Assembly: GCA_964370225.1 (NCBI GenBank)
Contig: CAYJII010000026.1
Location: 1 to 35,314, forward strand
Direction of reading: 5' to 3'
Length of the DNA: 35,314 nt
Source: CAYJII01 sp964370225
GTDB taxonomy: Bacteria; Bacillota; Clostridia; Oscillospirales; Ruminococcaceae
The notes under the pieces were generated by a model. That model was not told the origin of the DNA, did no database searches, and saw nothing but the letters and a program-made list of their open reading frames with translations. The position numbers and the translations under genes are program-made. This document shows, in pieces, positions 24,899 to 32,449 of the stretch; positions within the stretch are counted from its first letter, which is position 1, and each line of letters opens with the position of its first letter.

Positions 24899-24925
24899 TA
24901 TTCTATGCTTATAGTGGTATTTTGT
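24899..24925 (-). promoter_or_regulatory. Sigma-K-like promoter of the Cys-rich gene
   Basis: On the minus strand CATAGAATA (24899-24907) is preceded by a 16-base spacer and AC (24924-24925). This matches the B. subtilis sigma-K consensus AC-N16/17-CATAnnnTA. It is about 50 bases before the start codon. Chance matches occur in AT-rich DNA. Confidence 0.45.
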
Positions 24926-24952
24926 GCATGAGTAGACTTAGAGAGAAGTGAG

Positions 24953-24996
24953 AAATCTCATAATTTAAAGCAATCTCGCTTTAAATTATGAGATTT
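24953..24996. terminator. Perfect 19-bp hairpin after the PIN-like gene
   Basis: Arms 24953-24971 and 24978-24996 pair perfectly around a 6-base loop. It is 31 bases past the PIN gene stop. A T-tract is weak, so it may be a terminator of the minus transcript or an RNA end-stabilising hairpin. Confidence 0.6.
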
Positions 24997-25027
24997 AGAT
25001 TAGCTATATGATTAATATAATTTTAAC

Positions 25028-25603
25028 TTAATTTTTGCTAGCGATGTACGGTTTAATAAGTCGGTAAATTTCTCCTGCTTTTTCTGAACCGTATAACTTT
25101 ACAAGCGTATTGTTAATCGTTTGTTTAGTCTTGTATTTATTTATAAGTTTTATGACTGCATTTGCTTCTGTACCAAGTATTTTGTTAAGCTCGACATTTT
25201 TATCTGTTGCAGTACTATTACTTGTTGTAGTAGTAGCTTTAGCTGCTGAGTTAGGATTAAAAGTAGGGAGTCGTTTTACTGTTATTCCTCTTGATTTCCA
25301 AAAGGTACAAACACTATCAAAACCTAAGTCCTTGCTGATGATGCTATACTCTTGCTTATCAGTCTTAGCAATTAAGAAGCCTAAGTATGTGCACAGCTGG
25401 AAGTCGAGTGCATTTTTTCCACCGGACTTAATTTTAATATACTCTCTTTTTATTGCAGATTTTTCTATATTAATATGCTGGGTAACGGACATTTTTGAGC
25501 TTGATTCGTTGTAAAAAATAATTAGATGACTATCACTCTCAATACTATTGAGTTCATTAAAAATACTATCGCCTGTATTTTCAAAATCGATTAGATATAC
25601 CAT
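25028..25603 (-). CDS. PIN-like domain protein (possible ribonuclease)
   Basis: 191 residues. The N-terminal domain (about 1-120) matches PIN/NYN-like proteins of Clostridia: VYLIDFENTG with D6, GGKNALDFQL (D around residue 66), and YSIISKDLGFDSVCTFW with the acidic residues of the third strand. These Asp residues would bind a metal and cut RNA. A Thr/Ser/Asn-rich linker follows, and the C-terminal part (about 140-191) has a helical motif EANAVIKLINKYKTKQ...YGSEKAGEIYRLIKPYI, which may hold a partner or RNA. I start at ATG 25603 because GGAGGTG lies 6 bases upstream; a longer open frame upstream is the shadow of the Asp/Gly/Trp gene. It follows that gene by 70 bases on the same strand. Substrate unknown. 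Confidence 0.8.
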   Translation of the reverse strand: MVYLIDFENTGDSIFNELNSIESDSHLIIFYNESSSKMSVTQHINIEKSAIKREYIKIKSGGKNALDFQLCTYLGFLIAKTDKQEYSIISKDLGFDSVCTFWKSRGITVKRLPTFNPNSAAKATTTTSNSTATDKNVELNKILGTEANAVIKLINKYKTKQTINNTLVKLYGSEKAGEIYRLIKPYIASKN

Positions 25604-25673
25604 TATACACCTCCGTTTTAATAAATCGGTTAGTATTTGCACGGTGACTGAACACAAAATTTTATGCTGGAGA

Positions 25674-26378
25674 TTAGTCGTCGCCGCCGCCACCGTCACC
25701 GCCATCGTCGCCGCCCCAGCCGCCGCCGTCATCCCAGCCACCGCCGTCGCTATCGCCCCAACCGCTACTGTCATCGCTCCAACCTCCGTCATCCCAGCCA
25801 CCATCATCAGCGTCCCAACCATCGTCGCTCCACTTATCTTCAAATTCGCTTTCGCCGTCGCTGAAAAATCCGTCATTTGAACCGCTTCTATCGTCACTAA
25901 ACTCGGGGTGATCATCAAACTCGTCTTCGTCAGGCATTGGGATAACAGTGGGGTTACCACTATATGGATAATTGTAGTCCGTGCCGTGGTTGTGAACGTC
26001 TCGCACAGTTTTCTTATACGCTTCTTTGTACTCAACACCAAGTTCAGCTAGTTTTTCTCTATACTTTCTTTCTTCTAAGAACGCTTCTCTGATCATGTTT
26101 TGAACAATAATCAAAGCGACGAGAGAGGGCCCTGCAGTAATTAGCAAAAATAAGAAGCTATCAATAAATGAAAACATAAAAATAGATAAAAGTAAACATA
26201 TTGAAGCTAATGTTCTTTTCGGCTTCAGCTTGCGATAACGTCTATTTCGACACTCTTTTATCTGTTCGATTATTGAATCTTTGCGGTTAAAGAAGCTTTT
26301 TAAATGTTCTGGTGGTACAAAATTTGGATCAACTTTTTTCTTTGATCCTGGTGTTACCCATGGTTGTTGTGAACTCAT
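25674..26378 (-). CDS. Two-helix membrane protein with Asp/Gly/Trp-rich low-complexity tail
   Basis: 234 residues that I do not recognise. A basic N-terminal part (about 1-56) is followed by a hydrophobic hairpin (about 57-95), a charged helical stretch (about 96-128), and a tail from about 149 that is Asp, Gly, Ser and Glu rich. The final 55 residues hold seven tryptophans at 183, 188, 195, 200, 207, 215 and 221, spaced 5-8 apart, as in GWDADDGGWDDGGW. The DNA for the tail is GC-rich, unlike its neighbours. It begins with ATG 26378 overlapping the stop of the GH95 gene by 4 bases (ATGA) and has its own AGGAGGT 8 bases upstream. The tail is strongly acidic. Whether it faces in or out is not clear. 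Confidence 0.72.
   Translation of the reverse strand: MSSQQPWVTPGSKKKVDPNFVPPEHLKSFFNRKDSIIEQIKECRNRRYRKLKPKRTLASICLLLSIFMFSFIDSFLFLLITAGPSLVALIIVQNMIREAFLEERKYREKLAELGVEYKEAYKKTVRDVHNHGTDYNYPYSGNPTVIPMPDEDEFDDHPEFSDDRSGSNDGFFSDGESEFEDKWSDDGWDADDGGWDDGGWSDDSSGWGDSDGGGWDDGGGWGGDDGGDGGGGDD
25677..25848. repeat. GC-rich low-complexity coding tract (Asp/Gly/Trp codons)
   Basis: A short imperfect reiteration of GCC/GTC/CCA-type triplets on the plus strand (GAC, GGC, TGG on the minus). It is clearly richer in G and C than the AT-rich surroundings and creates long chance open frames on the other strand. Such tracts change length easily by slippage. Confidence 0.75.
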
Positions 26379-28717
26379 ATTGTTTTACCTCCTACTATTA
26401 TTGCGGTATTGCCATGATATTTCTGTGAATCTACAATTTCTACATTATCTTCGTAATGTAACTCAATTTTTGATGATTCTGAAAGTCGCAGTACCAATTC
26501 TGTTATCTTACCATTTTCCCAGCTGACATTTACGCTGATATTGTTTTTGGCTTTCAGGCCACGCACTCTACCTTTCTTCCAAGCTTTTGGGAGGGCAGGC
26601 AAAATAAAAATTTTATCATCATAACTTTGCACGAGCATTTCAGCAATACCTGAGACAATGCCAAAATTTCCATCAATTTGAAAAGGGGGATGTGCATCAA
26701 ATAAATTGGGGTAGCTACCTCCACCATTCATTATGACATCGCTTTCATCGATATAAGTTAGTTGCTGTTTTATGAGCTTGTACGCATTCTCACCGTCAAA
26801 CAGGCGCGCCCACTGATTTACCTTCCAACTCAAGCTCCAACCAGTTCCAGTGAGTCCTTTTGCCTTTAGCACTTCTCTACAGGCGTTTGCTAGTTTTGGA
26901 TTTTCTATTGGGGTGATTAATCTAGCTGGGTGCAGTGGATATAGGTGCGAGATATGCCTATGTTCGCGGTCCTCTTCTGGATATTCTTCACTCCATTCAA
27001 GTAGTCTGCCGTCGCTCCCAATTGTGAAAGGATAAAGCTTCTCGTTTTTAGCAATTAACTCTTCGATAAAGTCGTCATTTATATTTAAAAGCTTTGCTGC
27101 TTTAATGCAGTTAGAAAACAGCTCATTTATAATTGCCATCGTCATGGTTGTAGTTTTTGATACACTGCATACTTTATCTTCGTAAATAAATGCATTTTCG
27201 GGTGAAGTTGATGGTACCATCGCATAATACCCGTTTTCGTCTAATTCAATGGTATCTAAATAAAATTTTGCCGCTTCTACCATGATGGGGTAGGCAGTTT
27301 TTCTTAAAAATTTTATATCACTTGTGTATTCGTATTGTTCAAATAAATGTTGACACAGCCAACCAGTAGACATAGGCCAAAATGCATACCTAACAGAGGA
27401 ATCAGAAGCGTAACCGACTGGGTTTGTAAGTCTCCAAATGTCGGTGTTATGATGTGCGACAAATCCGTTTGCGCCATAGTACTCCTGTGCAGTTTTTACT
27501 CCTGATTTACTTAAATCACGGATTAGTTGTACCAGTGGCTCGTTAAACTCAGCGAGATTTGCCATGAATACGCACCAATAATTCATTTGTGTGTTTATAT
27601 TAATCGTGTAATTACTGCTCCATGGTGGGGAAATGGAGTTATTCCATATCCCTTGTAAATTTGTAGCTTGTGTACCTGGGCGTGATGAACTAATTAAAAG
27701 ATATCTACCATATTGGAATAAATAAACAGGAAGGTAGTCATCTTCTTCGCCTGCATCGAATTTTAGTAATCGCTCGTTCATAGGAATATCTATTTTATCG
27801 TTTGCACATATATCTAAAATTACGCGATTATAATAAGTTTTGTAATCTGAGATATGTTCTGATAACAAAAAGTTATAACCACTCCCAACAGCGAGAGTAA
27901 TATCTCTTTGCGCAGGTTTTATATATTCTTTCCCAGAAAACTCAGGATGCCTATTGTAAGAAACAAAATTACTCCTAACACTTAAGTATATAACCACCTC
28001 ATCAGCAGTATTTACAATTATTTTATCATCATAATATTCGGTTGTGCCATTTACTGCAACTGCTTTAACTACACTGTGAAAACGTATACCTGTTTTTTCT
28101 TTTTCATCAAAATATTGTATCGCCTCTGCTTTATTTAAATAACTAGGCTCAGCGTGAGAAGGACACAGCCCCTCAATCTGGAATGCATCAATGCTAGCTT
28201 TAGTTTCGTGTTTTAATAAGCTATCAAAGCTTATTTCACAGCTTATGGAGTTTTTAGCATCCGAGGCGATTTTATAAACTAATATATTATCCTCATGCGA
28301 AATGAACGATGTTCTTTTATAGCTTATTCCATTAGACAGATAACTAATTACATGGGTAGCGTCCGATAAATTTAGTTTGCGTGAATAGTCAGTGATATTT
28401 TTATGGTTTAGCTTAATTCTTAAATTTCCCATAGGCATGTATGCTTGCGAATATTTCCCAGGAATATTGTTTTGTAGAATTTTTTCAGCTTCGTGGTATA
28501 GCCCTTGTTTTGCAAGCTCGCCAGCTTTTTTCACGTACTCTTTCATGTTTTCTTTATCGTTATCAGTAGGATAACCCGACCACAGGCTATCTTCGTTGAG
28601 ACATAAAAGCTCCTCGTCAGTACCACCGTGAACCATTGCGCCAATCCTACCATTACCCAGCGGTAATGCTTCGACCCACAATGTTGACGGTTTATCATAA
28701 TACAACGCTAAATCCAT
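26375..28717 (-). CDS. Glycoside hydrolase family 95 alpha-L-fucosidase
   Basis: 780 residues and no signal peptide, so probably cytoplasmic. The N-terminal beta domain (about 1-270) starts with PSTLWVEALPLGNGRIGAMV, split as the WVEALPLGNG signature and GGTDEELLCLNEDSLWSG. The alpha/alpha-barrel (about 310-690) has NLQGIWNNSISPPW, NIN (373-375), SPE with E507 and QIDGNFG with D682. By analogy to Bifidobacterium AfcA, E507 is the general acid, and the Asn pair with D682 activates water in this inverting enzyme. Substrates would be fucosyl-alpha-1,2-galactose type ends, though GH95 also includes L-galactosidases. GAGGT precedes ATG 28717. The sequence NYWC replaces the more usual NYWP. The gene starts an operon with the tail protein. 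Confidence 0.92.
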   Translation of the reverse strand: MDLALYYDKPSTLWVEALPLGNGRIGAMVHGGTDEELLCLNEDSLWSGYPTDNDKENMKEYVKKAGELAKQGLYHEAEKILQNNIPGKYSQAYMPMGNLRIKLNHKNITDYSRKLNLSDATHVISYLSNGISYKRTSFISHEDNILVYKIASDAKNSISCEISFDSLLKHETKASIDAFQIEGLCPSHAEPSYLNKAEAIQYFDEKEKTGIRFHSVVKAVAVNGTTEYYDDKIIVNTADEVVIYLSVRSNFVSYNRHPEFSGKEYIKPAQRDITLAVGSGYNFLLSEHISDYKTYYNRVILDICANDKIDIPMNERLLKFDAGEEDDYLPVYLFQYGRYLLISSSRPGTQATNLQGIWNNSISPPWSSNYTININTQMNYWCVFMANLAEFNEPLVQLIRDLSKSGVKTAQEYYGANGFVAHHNTDIWRLTNPVGYASDSSVRYAFWPMSTGWLCQHLFEQYEYTSDIKFLRKTAYPIMVEAAKFYLDTIELDENGYYAMVPSTSPENAFIYEDKVCSVSKTTTMTMAIINELFSNCIKAAKLLNINDDFIEELIAKNEKLYPFTIGSDGRLLEWSEEYPEEDREHRHISHLYPLHPARLITPIENPKLANACREVLKAKGLTGTGWSLSWKVNQWARLFDGENAYKLIKQQLTYIDESDVIMNGGGSYPNLFDAHPPFQIDGNFGIVSGIAEMLVQSYDDKIFILPALPKAWKKGRVRGLKAKNNISVNVSWENGKITELVLRLSESSKIELHYEDNVEIVDSQKYHGNTAIIVGGKTI

Positions 28718-28776
28718 AAAAGTTACCTCATTTAATTATAATTAATTTTACATTATCCTTTGGGTTGTTTATATTA

Positions 28777-28805
28777 ATTATATATTAATTTTACATAAAA
28801 CGCAA
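28777..28805 (-). promoter_or_regulatory. Sigma-A promoter of the GH95 operon
   Basis: Minus strand TTGCGT (28800-28805), a 17-base spacer and TATAAT (28777-28782), about 60 bases before the GH95 start. Confidence 0.7.
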
Positions 28806-28875
28806 TAAATTTTTATTGTTATTGCTAATAATATGATATGCAATTAATTAGATATTAAGGAGGTTTTGAGTACAA

Positions 28876-28913
28876 AATAAAGAGAGCTATGTTTAAGCAT
28901 AGCTCTCTTTATT
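28876..28913 (-). terminator. Intrinsic terminator of the SPOCS operon
   Basis: A perfect 16-bp stem (28876-28891 with 28898-28913) around a 6-base loop. It begins 1 base past the stop of the minus-strand SPOCS gene. Confidence 0.82.
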
Positions 28914-28914
28914 A

Positions 28915-30015
28915 TTATGATTTAACTTGTTCTTGTTCTTCTTCTTTTATTATTGTTATCACATCAACTTTAAGTGCAATAGCAACATTGCATTCAGAGG
29001 ATTTGGATATGAAATTAAGCCCAGCATCTTGTGCGCTATTTTTTATAGTCAATGTGTTATTAGAGTAACTATAGCCAGCAGGTAAAGCTCCTACTAAAGA
29101 AAGTGTGTCATATGGTTCAACGATAAAGGAAGCTATTCCTTCTAGTTTAGTGTTAGGGTCAAAACTTATGGCTATATCAGTATCATTAAACTGAGTTATT
29201 TTTAGATTAGATGGAGTTTGAGAAATCATACTCACTTTTGGTGGTGAGTTAACTATTACATTTACTGTAAATGGCACATTACATGGTTCAGTTATAATTT
29301 CAAATTCTAGGCTAGCGCCTTGTGCGCCAGAGGAGATTGTGAGTATTCCAGAATTGTAGGAATACTCTTGAGGCAATGAATTTTTTAGGATTATTTCTGA
29401 AAACGGATCTGATAGGATATTAATGATTTGTGGTAGATTATTCTCGCACACATATATATCGAACACATTAATCCCACTATCATCTATAAATACAGAGGAA
29501 TCACTTGCCGTAACTTTAGGAGTTGGAAGCTCGCTTCCCGATACTCCACAGCATAAATCAGCAAACACAAACATAGTAACGTTTTTAAAGAAACTACGTT
29601 TTGACGTTTGCTCAACAAAGACATCTTCCACAATTGCATTTACGACAACAGAATTGCCAGGGGTGTAGTAGTCCGGTAGCACGATATAGCTGCAAAATGG
29701 CACTTCAAAATGCGCTGAATGTGCGCTTTGCTCACAATTATCAGCAATATATTCAATAAACTGAATTAGCTTTCCTTTTACAATAAGTTTATATCCAGTA
29801 CTTATTATTCCCTCAAAGTTTTTGTTAGTTACAGGTGTTCTCACAACTTCGAAATCAATTATTTCCGTGGCAATATTTAGGGAAGTTATTCTTTTCATAT
29901 CAGGTTTTTGTACAGGGATAGTTAAGTTTTCCATTACGGAAAATTCTTTCCATGCGCTTGTTGTAAGAGGGAAAACGGGATTAACTCCATTAATAATAAT
30001 ATTGTTACAAGTCAT
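28915..30015 (-). CDS. SPOCS (DUF3794) domain protein with duplicated C-terminal domain
   Basis: About 366 residues. The N-terminal SPOCS domain (about 10-150) matches the two upstream paralogues: TTSAWKEFSV, then IPVQKPDMKRI, KLIVKGKLIQFIEYIAD and FCSYIVLPDYY. The rest holds two tandem repeats of about 53 residues that share (L)P.(E/G)YSY(N/S)...LTI...AQ.A.L.F and a following Cys. It ends in an acidic Glu/Gln tail. SPOCS domains occur in the spore-morphogenesis protein SipL and other clostridial proteins. I prefer ATG 30015 with GAGGTG 6 bases upstream, one base after the previous gene's stop; ATG 30033 is also possible, with GAGGA upstream and a 17-base overlap. No signal peptide. Third gene of a three-gene operon. 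Confidence 0.75.
   Translation of the reverse strand: MTCNNIIINGVNPVFPLTTSAWKEFSVMENLTIPVQKPDMKRITSLNIATEIIDFEVVRTPVTNKNFEGIISTGYKLIVKGKLIQFIEYIADNCEQSAHSAHFEVPFCSYIVLPDYYTPGNSVVVNAIVEDVFVEQTSKRSFFKNVTMFVFADLCCGVSGSELPTPKVTASDSSVFIDDSGINVFDIYVCENNLPQIINILSDPFSEIILKNSLPQEYSYNSGILTISSGAQGASLEFEIITEPCNVPFTVNVIVNSPPKVSMISQTPSNLKITQFNDTDIAISFDPNTKLEGIASFIVEPYDTLSLVGALPAGYSYSNNTLTIKNSAQDAGLNFISKSSECNVAIALKVDVITIIKEEEQEQVKS
28957..29115 (-). repeat. Protein-level repeat B in the SPOCS gene
   Basis: Encodes ALPAGYSYSNNTLTIKNSAQ-type sequence. It pairs with repeat A at 29251-29409, with shared YSY, LTI, AQ.A and Cys positions. DNA similarity is low. Confidence 0.55.
29251..29409 (-). repeat. Protein-level repeat A in the SPOCS gene
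   Basis: Encodes SLPQEYSYNSGILTISSGAQ-type sequence, the first copy of the duplicated C-terminal domain. Confidence 0.55.
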
Positions 30016-30016
30016 C

Positions 30017-30715
30017 TTATTCACCTCTTTCATTTATAAATTCCTCTTTAACGGGAATTACAATGCTATCATCTAGAATTGCTTGAGTCTTAGATATGCT
30101 TTCACAACTATCATTTTGTATTGTAACATTCCCGATTGGGATAGTAACAGTGCCCTTATCAAATAGACATTTTTTTGTATTTACTTGAAGTAACACCAAA
30201 ACATTTGAACAAATAGTGCGCATATCCATCATACTAATATTAGCATCTTCAATAAATGGTGTGATTAAAAACATATTATTTGCAAGTAAATATTCTGGTG
30301 TGACACATTCTCCACCGACTTCAAAAGTTTGAGGGATAACAATGAACTCACTTACTATAAATTCGTTGTGAACACCATGAACACTTTGTTGTGGCTCATT
30401 TGCAACATATTGAATTTTTTGCCTAAATTTTATTTCTACCACTAGTTTTTTCCCAGTTAGCATTTCGCCCTCAGAAGAAGTAACAGCAGAAGGGACGATT
30501 CCTTTTGCAGGGATTTCGCCTGCTGGAGTATTGATAACCCTCACCGATATAATTTGAGCATCAAATGCAGACGATATTAGTCTTTCGATATCAGGCTTTT
30601 GGCAAGATAAAATGACTGTATCGTTTACTGAAAATTCCTTATATATCTCTGATGAATTCGGAATAAAATCAGATATTCCGAGTATATTCACCATGTTTCT
30701 AACAACATTTGCCAT
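30017..30715 (-). CDS. SPOCS (DUF3794) domain protein, second of three paralogues
   Basis: 232 residues. It starts with NVVRNMVNILGISDFIP, then EFSVNDTVILSCQKPDIERL, GEMLTGKKLVVEIKFRQKIQ (about 82-101) and FIVIPQTFEV, the same order as its neighbours, so the three genes arose by duplication. The C-terminal 60 residues diverge. There is no signal peptide or membrane helix. GGAGGTG lies 6 bases before ATG 30715, which begins one base after the previous gene ends, so translation is probably coupled. SipL, a known SPOCS protein, takes part in C. difficile spore coat assembly; a similar scaffold role is possible here. Confidence 0.78.
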   Translation of the reverse strand: MANVVRNMVNILGISDFIPNSSEIYKEFSVNDTVILSCQKPDIERLISSAFDAQIISVRVINTPAGEIPAKGIVPSAVTSSEGEMLTGKKLVVEIKFRQKIQYVANEPQQSVHGVHNEFIVSEFIVIPQTFEVGGECVTPEYLLANNMFLITPFIEDANISMMDMRTICSNVLVLLQVNTKKCLFDKGTVTIPIGNVTIQNDSCESISKTQAILDDSIVIPVKEEFINERGE

Positions 30716-30716
30716 A

Positions 30717-31214
30717 TTACTTCACCTCCAAAAATAGTGAAACACATTTAGTGATATCACGTGGACCGATAGCATCTACTACTATATCCTCGATATATGG
30801 CACAACTGTGTAGCACGAATTTTGTGAAGCAGATACAGGTAACACTACAAAAGTTCCAAAGCAATATGAGTTATCAAATACCATGACATTTTGTTCGCAG
30901 TTATCTGCAACATAGTGAATAGTTTGGTGAACTACCCCTTCAATTACGAGTTTTTTTCCTGTCAGAGTTTGACCACTTGGATTTAATAGTTCGCCTTTTG
31001 GCCCTCTTAGAGAAGTTGGGGTACCTATTACATATGAGTTTTTTATCTCAACACAAGCAGTAACTCTTGTGATTTGTTCAATATTAGGGGAGCAGTCATT
31101 TAAGGTGATATGCTCTTGCAACATGATTTCTTTAAATGCATTCACTGAATAGTTAGGTGGAATTTGATCACTTATCCCAACATATTCTATTAAATTTTTA
31201 ACAATAGAACTCAT
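30717..31214 (-). CDS. SPOCS (DUF3794) domain protein, first of three paralogues
   Basis: 165 residues, essentially one SPOCS domain. It carries SIVKNLIEYVGISDQIPP, FKEIMLQEHITLNDCSPNIEQI, QTLTGKKLVIEGVVHQTIHY and FGTFVVLPVS. The motifs GISD.IP and LTGKKLV.E are shared with the second protein. AGGAGG lies 8 bases before ATG 31214. It opens the operon and faces away from the LysR gene across about 210 bases. The AT-rich intergenic region has only weak promoter candidates on the minus strand, including a CATACA box that resembles sigma-E sites but fails at other positions. Confidence 0.78.
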   Translation of the reverse strand: MSSIVKNLIEYVGISDQIPPNYSVNAFKEIMLQEHITLNDCSPNIEQITRVTACVEIKNSYVIGTPTSLRGPKGELLNPSGQTLTGKKLVIEGVVHQTIHYVADNCEQNVMVFDNSYCFGTFVVLPVSASQNSCYTVVPYIEDIVVDAIGPRDITKCVSLFLEVK

Positions 31215-31386
31215 TTAAAATCCTCCTGAAAAATATTACAGCTTTTCCTCTCATAAATTATATTATTCTATTGAGTAATATTTGTTACTGCTGCGGTGTA
31301 TGTAAGTATAGTGCTAGGATTTTATTAAGTTAATCACATTCTATTTATAATATTCACAAAATTAATATAGTAATTAATATAATCCA

Positions 31387-31395
31387 TGCTATAAT
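31387..31395 (+). promoter_or_regulatory. Extended -10 promoter of the LysR gene
   Basis: TGCTATAAT (31387-31395) matches TGnTATAAT exactly. There is no good -35 box. The expected leader is about 25 bases, containing GAGGTG. Confidence 0.5.
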
Positions 31396-31424
31396 AAGCT
31401 TATAAATAATTTTGAGGTGTTTTT

Positions 31425-32336
31425 ATGACTTTACAACAATTAAAACATGTTATTGCAATAGCGGACACTGGGTCAATGAATGAGGCTGCAAAGCAATTAT
31501 TTGTAGCACAGCCGAGCTTATCCATCGCGGTTAGAGAATTGGAAAAAGAGCTAGGAATTAGCATATTTTTGCGCTCAAATAGGGGGATAAAGACCACTCC
31601 TGAGGGTGATGAGTTTTTAAGCTATGCAAGGCAAGCAGTCGAACAGTTTAGTATAATTGAGGATAGATATGTTTTAAAGCAAGTGAAAAAGAAGTTTAGC
31701 GTGAGCACCCAACACTACTCATTTGCAGTTAAAGCCTTCGTCGAGCTTGTGCAGGAGATAGGCATGGATGATTATGAGTTTGCGTTACACGAAATTAAAA
31801 CTGCAGACGTCATAAAAAACATTAGGGATTTTAAAAGTGAAGTAGGGATAATTTATATTAATGATAATAACGAGCAAGTTATGAATAAAGTGCTTCGTGA
31901 CCACTTGCTAAGTTTTACCCCACTATTAGAATGCGAAACATATGCATATCTTTATAAAAAGCATCCTCTAGCAAGCAAAACTAAAGTTGGTATGGAAGAA
32001 CTATTAGAGTATCCGTGTATAGCTTTTGAACAAGGGAGCGAGAATTCGTATCATTTTGCTGAGGAAATGAAAAGCACACATGATTATCCAAAACTTATTA
32101 AAGTAGACGATAGAGCTACTGCACTTAATTTTATGGTAGGATTAAACGCTTATACATTGTGCTCGGGGATTATATGTGAAGAGTTGAATGGTAACGAGCA
32201 TATTGCTATTCCACTAAAAGAGAGTGAAACCATGACGATTGGACTTATAAAGAAGAGCAACGTACCGTTATCTCCAATAGCGAATTTGTATATTGATAAG
32301 ATAAATGAATATTTTAAAAACAATGGCTTGTTATAG
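31425..32336 (+). CDS. LysR-family transcriptional regulator
   Basis: 303 residues. The N-terminal winged helix (1-60) has SMNEAAKQLFVAQPSLSIAV (17-36) and GISIFLRSNRGIKTTPEGDEF, classic for the family. The C-terminal substrate-binding domain (about 90-300) senses a small molecule. It sits directly upstream of a MetN-MetI-MetQ type importer, so regulation of methionine or sulfur uptake is plausible, and it is also divergent from the SPOCS operon. GAGGTG is 5 bases before ATG 31425. A perfect terminator begins inside its last codons, which isolates it from metN. Confidence 0.9.
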   Translation: MTLQQLKHVIAIADTGSMNEAAKQLFVAQPSLSIAVRELEKELGISIFLRSNRGIKTTPEGDEFLSYARQAVEQFSIIEDRYVLKQVKKKFSVSTQHYSFAVKAFVELVQEIGMDDYEFALHEIKTADVIKNIRDFKSEVGIIYINDNNEQVMNKVLRDHLLSFTPLLECETYAYLYKKHPLASKTKVGMEELLEYPCIAFEQGSENSYHFAEEMKSTHDYPKLIKVDDRATALNFMVGLNAYTLCSGIICEELNGNEHIAIPLKESETMTIGLIKKSNVPLSPIANLYIDKINEYFKNNGLL

Positions 32337-32368
32337 AACTATACTATAACAAGCCATTGTTTTTATGT
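32317..32368 (+). terminator. Intrinsic terminator after the LysR gene
   Basis: A perfect 20-bp stem (32317-32336 with 32344-32363) that begins inside the coding end and includes the TAG stop, followed by T's. Confidence 0.9.
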
Positions 32369-32370
32369 AT

Positions 32371-32399
32371 TATACAATATCTAAATTTTGTGGTAGTAT
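32371..32399 (+). promoter_or_regulatory. Promoter of the metNIQ operon
   Basis: TATACA (32371-32376), a 17-base spacer and TAGTAT (32394-32399) with TG at 32391-32392 (extended -10). There is no room or consensus for an S-box or T-box between the LysR terminator and metN. Confidence 0.5.
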
Positions 32400-32449
32400 A
32401 TGTTTAACGAAAAAAAGCTAAAAAATAATACTAAAGAAAAGGTAATAAA

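Noticed and set aside
25677..25848. CRISPR-like or tandem DNA repeat
   Set aside because: The units are irregular codon repetitions inside a coding frame, without spacers or direct repeats of fixed length.
25664..25864. Plus-strand Arg/His/Pro-rich open frame
   Set aside because: It is the antisense of the Asp/Gly/Trp-rich tail and has no ribosome site.
25604..26041. N-terminal extension of the PIN-like gene
   Set aside because: It is in-frame read-through of antisense-like low-complexity sequence inside the upstream gene; the GGAGGTG site supports ATG 25603.
31215..31320. Sigma-E promoter of the SPOCS operon
   Set aside because: A CATACA box is present on the minus strand, but the rest of the -10 and the -35 do not fit well.
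32337..32449. S-box or T-box riboswitch upstream of metN
   Set aside because: Only about 85 bases separate the LysR terminator from metN, and no riboswitch consensus is seen.
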